The notes under the pieces are model-generated. The model was not told the origin of the DNA. It saw only the letters and a list, made by a program, of their open reading frames with translations, and did no database searches. A stretch of DNA of 60,964 nucleotides, from positions 1-60,964 of the forward strand of contig CAYPEK010000014.1 of assembly GCA_964409645.1 (NCBI GenBank). The letters are read 5' to 3'. Made by a program: the position numbers and the translations under genes. The DNA comes from CAYPEK01 sp964409645. GTDB taxonomy: Bacteria; UBP15; UBA6099. Positions 51,901-60,900 of this stretch are shown here, piece after piece; the stretch's first letter is position 1; each line of letters opens with the position of its first letter.

Positions 51901-54900
51901 GAAGTTAATGTCCTGTAAACTTTAACTCCGACGTCGCCCGCGCGATACCAGTTCTGCGTGGTCGAGTACGATTCATCAACGCCGTTTGTGGCGCCTGTTC
52001 CGGCGCCCTGATCCTGCAGGTTGGCCCACCAGAGATTGATTCTGGTGGATGTGGGGGCTGTGGCGGACAGGCCGGATGGCGAGAGCGGCGGTACGTTATC
52101 AACGTATAGGTTAACATCCGCAATATCGCCTTCGTCCGAGCTTGTAACGTTGAACACGTGGTCGAGGCCGCGGAATCTGATTGTGTTATGGCCGGTTACT
52201 GCCGGTGTCGTGTAGCTCCATTCCGCGGGAGCGTTTGGCACAGCGATGGTCCACGAAGAGGGGAGATCGGTTCCGGAGTTGTTGCCGGACGTCGATTCGA
52301 GGTCGATTCTGTATGGTCCGCTCTGGCTGTCGGCGAGGGTTCCATTGAAGGTGATGGTGGTATCGTTGGTGAATACGTTTTGTGCGTTTGTCGATATAGT
52401 CGCAGTCGCGGTGTCGGATATTCCGTATTTGAGGGTGAAGGTGGGGCGGGTCGCATCTATGTTTAGGTACAGCATATTTGACGACCAGTCGGAATCGTTT
52501 GAAAGCATGTCGATACCGCGCGCCTGAACGTAATATGATGCGTTTGTGGTTAGCGGACTCATCGTCCATGTGTATTTGAAATAACCGGTCGAACTCGGAG
52601 AAGGGAAGGCCGCCCCGTTTCCGGTTCCTTCTGTTTCAACGCCGTTGACCGGGGAGATGAACACCGCGCCCACGGTATCTTCGACGTAGGTTCCGGTTGT
52701 GCTGTTCCAATCGTGATAGAGAGTCGTATGGTCGAGTTCGTTCCTGTTAAACGAGACGAAAGAACGGTCGATCGAAATCGGTTCGTAGTACCTTACGGAG
52801 ATATTGAATGAATTGCCGGCGCGCACCCAGTAAATATTGGGGGTAACTGACGAGTCAAGGTATTCGTAGCTTTCCACAATCACGGTAGGAGAAGCGGGCG
52901 CAGCGGAGTCGATGTTGATGTCGTGATTTACCGCTGGGCCGCAGTTGCCAGCTTTATCTATTGCGCGGATCCAGAATGTGGCTTCTCCGTTCGTTCCGGC
53001 GACTGCCTCCGCAAGCTCGGTGGGGGTGTAGAGACGGTATGTGTTTGTGGCGTTGACCGTACAGTCTGTCGGTGTCGCGGCTGTGCGCGGAAGGATAATA
53101 ACATTGTATCCTTCGTAAGGGGCGGGGCCGGTTGTCGGTTCGTCCCAGTCGAAGTACGGGTCTCCCACGGTGCTGTATGCGGGAGGTGTTTCAATCAGTT
53201 CGGCGCACGACGAGTCTTTGCATGCTCTGAGATTTGCGACACTGTCATTTGCATCTGTTTCGAGGTTAGTGCTGTCGTGGGCATGAGTTGTCTGCACGTT
53301 TCCGGCGATGTCCATGAATTCGATCCATACCTGTTTCGCGCCGTCGCCTGCCGTGCATCCCGCGCCTGTGTTGAGGTTGAAATCGGTAACTGTGGTGGAG
53401 TAGCTGATGTAGGATGCCGCGGACAAGCCGACTTCGGTGCATGCGAGTTTCATTTTGTCTGTGCTGAGCATCTGCTCGCTGCCGTTGTCTGTGGTCGAAA
53501 TTGTAATTACTGGTGTGGAGTCATTGGTCCAGTCATCGTTATCTGTGATTACAATAGTTCCTGTCGCCGGAGGTGTACTGTCGATTATGATCGGAAGCTC
53601 TGTTGCGTTGTAACTCGATTTATTCGAGTCGTCTGTCGCCACAACACGGATTTTGACCGGGCTTGTTATTGAATCAACAGTCCAGTCGTACGTGCCACTG
53701 TAGGTCTTGGCCGCGGTTTGCGTGCCTCTTGCAAGGCCAAGCGCTATTGGAGCCGAGGAGAACCAATCGTCGGTTGAATAATAAATTGAGATCGGGCCGG
53801 CGTTATCGATATGTTCCGCGGAGACTGTCCACGCAATTGTTTTCACCGATCCGCCTTTCCATTCTACGTTTGCGACAGGTTGTTGAACGGTGACATAGGG
53901 GAAAGTGCTGTCCATTGTGAACACGTCGCTAATTGTCTCGGTTATGTTTCCGGCAAGGTCAAGCGCGGCGACTTTGATTCTAGCGGTAGAGGTGTCGAGT
54001 TCTGGTGTATCCCATACGTATGAACCCGTGTTGACGACTCCGGTTGCGATGGTTATCGGGAAGGACTGTGAGTCATCCGTGTCGAGGTAAATGCTGATCG
54101 GATTCGGATCCATGTTCGTATCCGAAGCGCTCCACTGAATCAAGTAGAAGTAACCAACTTTTGCCGGGACGATGATTCCCGCGCTGGGTTTGGAGATGGT
54201 CAGAACGGGCATCGTGGTGTCAATGACGATTGTATCCGAGGCTGTAACACTTTCGTTGCCGTCCGTATCTTTGAGCTTGATGTACGCCGCTCTGGTTCCG
54301 TCGCCTGCCGTGAATGTATATGTCGAGCTTGTTGCGAAATCGACCCAGCCTGTCGAGTTCTGGGTGAAAGCCGAGTCTTGCGCGATCATCATTTTGAGGG
54401 GCAGACCGGCCGCGCCGCTTATTGTCGTATCGACTGTGAGGCTGTTCGAATATGCTTCGCTGGCGGTCGATGTGTCTTTGAGAGTCAAAGTGTCGAGCCA
54501 AGGGGCAGCGCCGTCGGTGATTGTGGTGAATGTCTGAATCGGTGCGGGGTTTTGCGCAGCGGCGATGTCTTTAACGGTTCCGGTCGCCGAATATACGATT
54601 GATGCCGGAATCAAGTGGGTGTCTTTGGCGTCGGCGTTGTGGGAGTTTGTGACTCCAATATCGATTATTCTCGTTCCACTGCCGCAACCGGAAGCGCTGC
54701 AACTTTCAGATGTGAGAGTGTTCAGTAAATCGTCAGAGACATCGAATTCCGTATGTGCGCCGGCGTCTATGCTGACTGGTTCCGAATATGTTAGGCGGAT
54801 TGTATCTATGTAGCCATCGACAGAGGAAGAATTCTCATAGGTTTTTGCCGCCATAATTCGAGGCTGGGCGCCATCCGTCGTGCCGCCGAAGCTCTGGTCG

Positions 54901-57900
54901 AGTGCGTGGAGTCCTGTGAGGTCCACGATTTCTATATTGCCTGTTCCGGCGCCGTGATCGTATGTAATGGCGGCGGGAAGCTCGCCTGTGTCGCCGTAAG
55001 TTGAAGCGGTTTCGGAGTTGGTCACTGAAAACACTAAGGTGTTACTGCCCGACCCGGATACGTAAGTTTCACCTGTTAGTGTGTTTGATGTCAGGTCGCC
55101 GATATCGATCACGTCGGTTCCTGTGGCAAAAGTCACAGCTTCCGAATATGTGAGAGTGACTTTATCGACGAAACCGTTTTCCGTGCCGTCCGCTTCGCCG
55201 GTAACTGCTGCAATGATGATTGGGTTTGCACCGTCCGACGGAGCGGTGGAGGGAATTGACGGGGCAATGTTGTTATAAATGTCTTTAATGGAAGAAGCGA
55301 CATTGGTGTAAGTGAATCTAAGATTGCCGACCGCAGTGTCCGCCGTTCCGGCGCCCTCCGTAATTGCAAGCCGGATTTTGTTAGAAGCTGAGCGGAACAC
55401 GCTTGATAGAGTCCCGGCGCTGGGGATATCGGTTGCAGTCCATCTTGTCGTGATAACCCCCGGGTCTGTTATGTTCTCGGAATAAGTAACGTCGATAGCT
55501 TCGATTTTTCCGTTATAGTCTGAATCAATTGTTACGGAAGAAATCATCGCCGGCGCCGCTTTATCGACTTCAGTGATTGCGGCCTGAGTCGGAAGGTCGT
55601 TTGCTCCGCCATCCTCGAACTTATCGACTGCCGTTGTGAATGACGCTTGCTTAAGTTCGGTTCCGGTGAGTGTGGTGTCATCGAGGAAGAGGGTTATGAA
55701 ATTATCATCCGCGACTTTCGGATCGGTCGCATTGGAAGGAGCAAGGCCACCTGCGGGGTTGGTTATGTTATCGACGTTGACGGCGGCAACTGATTCAAAG
55801 ACGAACTGGGCCGCCGCGGCGGGTGTGATCGATGCGTCGTTCATGTATTCGGAGAACTCGACAGCGACTTCGTCGATATTACCGTCTCCGTCGGTGTCGT
55901 ATTCGTAAACTTTCGAAATCGCAGGGAGAGTGTAGTCTCTGAGAATCACGGAATTGTCGGTACTTGCCGCATTTCCAACATTGTCGTAAATGGCGATGGC
56001 GGCGGGAGATACCGAGTCGTGACCTACATCATCTCTGATGAGGAATGGATTTGACATCGTCATAACGCCGGTATTCGATCCTGCTATTGCTGCAAATGCA
56101 CTCACAGTACGGCCGGCGGGTGCGTAGTCTGTGTAAAGCAGGCTGCCGGTAGAGAGGTCACCGGCAGGCGAAGCCGGCGCGCCAACGGCGTTATAAACAT
56201 TTTCTGAGAATGTGATGTTGATCGATGTGCCTCCGGCGTATGCTTCCGCTCCGATTACCGCGGGGCCTGCGCCGTCTGTCTCTGTCACGAATGCGCTGTT
56301 GCAGTTTACGATGAAGTTGCCGGAGGAGTCTTTGAGCGATCCGTTTGTGACGGTGGTGTCGTATGTTTGTCCAATCAGGTCGGTGTCGTTTGTTGTCGTA
56401 GGAGTCACGCCGATGTAGATAAAGGCGTCGTCAGATGTGTCGCCTGTTGGATTCTGAAGAGACGATGCGATCGCGGTTGTATCGCCTACAGTCCAGTTAG
56501 TAGAGCTGAAATCGGCATCGGTGACGGCTTCAGTGAGAGTTACCTTCATCATGTCGATGGAGCCGTCCGCGTTCGCGTCTGTTGTGGCGATAGCTTTAAC
56601 GGCAGGGCCTGCGCCGTCCGTTTCGGTTATTGCGCCGCTCGTGCAGTTTGCAATTGTGTTGTTCGCCGGGTCCTTCAAGGTGGAGGCTGTGGCGGTTGTA
56701 TCGTATGTTTGTCCGATCAGGTCGGTGTCGCCTGTTGTTGTAGCAGTAAACTCGATGTAAATAACATTGTCGTCGGCCACATCTCCTGCCGGATTCGAAA
56801 GCGTGTTTGAGACAGCCGACGTATCGCTTATGGCCCATCCGGTGTTTGTATAGGAAGAATCCACTACGTTTTCGCTGAACGTCACTTTAGCTGTATCCAT
56901 CGTCCCGTCTTCATTCATGTCGAGGATGGTGATGTTCCTGACGATGGGTTTTGTGATATCCGCACATACGGACGGCCCGATCGGGATGGCGATGTTTCCG
57001 GCTGAGTCTTGCAGGTTGTCCGAACCGTTTTGTGAATAAGAGAATGTAGGTGCGCCGGTTGTTCCGATGTTGTCGGAGACCGCAATTGTTGCTGTGTTCC
57101 CTAAAACTGTGATATCTGCATCTGTGAGGCCTGTGAGCAGATCGGTCGATCCGTTGGCGTCTGTGAGCGTCCAATCGGCAATTTCGCCGGAGCCTGTTAT
57201 GTTCTCCGTGAATGTGAGCGTGACCGTATCGATGAATCCGTTGAAGTTGGCATCGTCCGAGTTTGCGGCGTATATGACAGGCGCCGCGCCGTCGGCTTCA
57301 GTGATGCAGGCGCTGTTGCAGTCGGCTATATAGTTGTTTGCCGAATCTTTGAGAGTGCCGTTTGTGACGGTTGTGTCGTAAACCTGTACCAAAATGTCTG
57401 TGTCGTACAAAGCATTGGCCGTGATGCCGAGATAAATTACGTTGTCGTTCGTGACATCGCCGGACGGATTCTGAAGCGCCGCGGCGATTGCCGATGTGTC
57501 GCTCACTGTCCATTTTGTCTTGTCAAAGTTAGCGTCAGTGATATTTTCACTCAGAGTCACCTTCATCATATCTATGGTGCCGTCGAGATTCTCGTCCATT
57601 GTCGAAATCGCGGTGATGACCGGCCTTGCGCCGTCTGTTTCGGTTATTGCGCCGGAGGTGGTTGTTGTCACTATGTTTCCGCCGCCGAGGTCGGTGAGAG
57701 TGACAGTTCCGTCCGTCGTGACATCCGGTATGATTCCGGTGTTGTACGAGCTTTCTGTCAAACCGAGGTAAAGGACATTGTCGTTAGCGGTGTCCGATTC
57801 GGAAACAGGGGATAGCAACGAACCGGAAAGCACGAGCCCGTTTGTCAGCGTCCAGCCTGTGGAAGTGTAAGTTGAATCGTCCATGTTCTCGCCGAGTGTG

Positions 57901-60900
57901 ACCTTGATAGCATCAAGTTTGCCGTCGTGATCGTCGTCGAGGGTCGAGATTGCGGTTATCGACGGTGGTGTCGTGTCGGCAATTCCTGTGATGGTGGGGC
58001 TGGTGGATTGATTGCGCACCGCGTCGTTTCCGGCGGTGTCTTCTATAGAATTAAGATTTGAAAGAACGCCCGCGGAGCGATTGAATGTTGCACTGCCGCG
58101 CCAATCGCTCGTGTTGGTGTCGCCGGATAGAGTTGCCGTTATTGTATAGCCGGCGCCGTCTGCATAAGTTACTGACGAACCGCCGTGCCACGAACCGTTC
58201 GTCACCGAGAAATCCGCGGCTGCCACGTTTGCCGGTGTTATGCTCACATCTTCGCTGAACGCTATTGTTAATATTGTTCCGTCCTTCAGGTTTCCGCCCG
58301 AAATCTCTTTGTTCGATGAGATCGACATGAGGACGGGGGCGGCCGTATCGGATATTGAAGTCGAGGTTTTGTTGAGAGTGAAATTGGAGGCCGCGTCGCG
58401 GATATTATCCGAACCGGCTTGCGTGTATGTGTAGGCCGGGGAGCCGGTTGTCCCTGAATTGTTTGCAAGATTGATTGTTACGGTATTCGAATTCACAACG
58501 ACATTTGTGTTGGTAAGTCCGGAAAGCAAGTTTGTGGTTCCGTCGAAATCGGTGAGAGTCCAGTCGCCGATTTCGCCCGAACCGGTCAGTGTTTCGCTGA
58601 ATGTGAATACGGCCGAGTCGAGATATCCGTTCGGCTCCGAGTCAGAAATCGATGTTCCGATAATCACCGGAGGCGCACCGTCTGTTTCGGTGATTCTCAC
58701 GCTCGAGCAGTCCGAAATAAGGTTTCCTGCGGCGTCGGCGAGTGCGCCGTTGGTTACGGTTGTATCATAGACCTGTGTCGTCAGGTCGGTATCGTTCGTT
58801 GTTGACGCAGTGATGCCGAGATAAATTATGTTGTCGTTAGAAACGTCGCCCGTCGGGTTCTGGAGGGCGGCAGCTATAGCGGAAGTGTCGCTGATCGCCC
58901 ATTTAGAGTTATCGAAAGCGGCGTCCGTGACGTTTTCGCTGAGAGTCACTTTCATCATATCAATGGTGCCGTCGTTATTGCTGTCTTTCGTTGAGACCGC
59001 GGTGATTGCCGGGCCGGCTTTGTCGGTTGACGCGACGGCCGATCCCTCTGTCGCGAGCAGATTGCCGCTGAGGTCGGTAAGCGTGCCGGATGTGTATTTC
59101 ACAGTCGGGAGGCTGCTGGTGTTCCAGACTCCGCCGGGGGTGAAGGTGATGTAGATGTCGCTGTCGTCGGCGGTGTCGCCGTTGGTTGTCGAGCTGAACG
59201 CTTCGCCGGTCACGCCCTGAACGTCGAAGTCTGATGCGGTCACTGACGAGTCGAGGATCGGCTCGTCGAATGTGATGTGCATTGTGTCGAGAACGCCGTC
59301 TTTGTCGAGGTCGGCGGTTTCTCTCAGGGAGATCGACGGTGTGGCTTGGTCCGCCGCCGTTCTCTGAGTGTCGTTTGCGTTTGTGAGTGCGTTTCCGGCA
59401 AGGTCTTCGATTGTATTGGCCGGCTGCATTTCCGCCGTGACGGGGTAGGTGTCGTTAAGGTTGGATGCGAAGTCGAGCTGAATGGTGTCGTAATCGACTT
59501 TTGTCAACAGCGACGCCGCGACAGGAGAGCCGTTGTTCTGGACGAGGATGTCGGCAATCGATACTGAAGACATATCCGGCGGTTCGGTAAAATTGACGAG
59601 CACGCGGGTTTTGGAGGTCAATTGAGCGGAAAGAATGTCCGGTGTTGTGGAGTCCGCCGTAAGGGTTACGGTCGGACTGCCCACGACGGTTGTCAGATCG
59701 TTGTTAGCCGAGTCTTTGATCTTCGTTTCGTTGCCCGTGAAATTGAACACATCGGTCGATAGGAACTTCACTGCGTCCGTGTTCGCTGAATTCAGAGTGA
59801 AAGTCATCGATGATGCGTTGGTCGCTTGTGCGGCTGTGGGCGCCGTGGTTCCGAATTTGTTCCCTGTTGCTACTGGGAATATGTCGGAACGCGAGACGGC
59901 GGTGCTCGTCACGTTTTCGCTAAATGTTACCGTCATTACGCCGTTGCCGTTGCCGAGGGCGGCGGACATAACTACGGGTGGCGCTTTGTCTGTCGAGGCA
60001 ACTGCGCCGGTTGACGCCATGAGGTTGCCTACTGCGTCTGTTAGCGTGCCTTGCGTGTATGTCACCGTCGGCAGGCTGCTTGTGTTCCATACGCCGCCGG
60101 GTGTGAAGGTTATGTAAATGTCGCTGTCGTCCGCTGTGTCGCCGTTGGTCGTCGAGCTGAAAGCTTCGCCGGTCACACCCTGAACATCGAAGTTTGCGGC
60201 TGTGACGGAACTGTCTGTGATGCTGTCGTCGAATGTAATGTGAATAGCATCCAGAATGCCGTCTTCATTTAAGTCGGCGGTCTCGCGGGCTATGATTGAC
60301 GGTGGTGTCGCGTCGCAAGTGCGCGTCACGGCTGTGCCGGTTCCGATATTTCCCGCTCCGTCGGTGGATCTCATGTTCAAAGTGAGGGTCGAGCCGTTGG
60401 TGCATGTGATGTTGTTTTGTGTGCAGGAAGCGCCCCAAGTCGCCGCTGTCCATTCCGTGTCGCATGTGCCGTCTGTCGCCATGCAATATTCACATGAGGA
60501 GACGCCCGCGCCGGTTCCGTCGTTGAATGTCGCGCTTAGATCGAATGTGCCGTCAACGATTGTGCCCGAATCGGTGTTTGCGGGTGTTATAGTTCCGGCT
60601 GTCGCACCGGTCCAGTCGATTGAGAACAGCCGGGTTTGCGTTGTGCTGACATTACTTGCTGCGTCAGTTACCTTAAATTGCACTTCACACATGTCCGCGT
60701 TTTGGTCGCGGCAGTAGGCGGTTGCGCCGACGGTCGCTGTCGGATCGGTGGCGCAGGTGTAAGTCGTCCATGCCAGTTGTTCGACGCTGTTGCTTAATAT
60801 GCGGTATTGGCAGACGCTTACGTCGGAGCCGCCTGTGTCGGCGTTTGTCACGTCAACAGTGAAGTCGGCTTTTTCCCATGTGCTTGCGGCCGGGGAGTTG

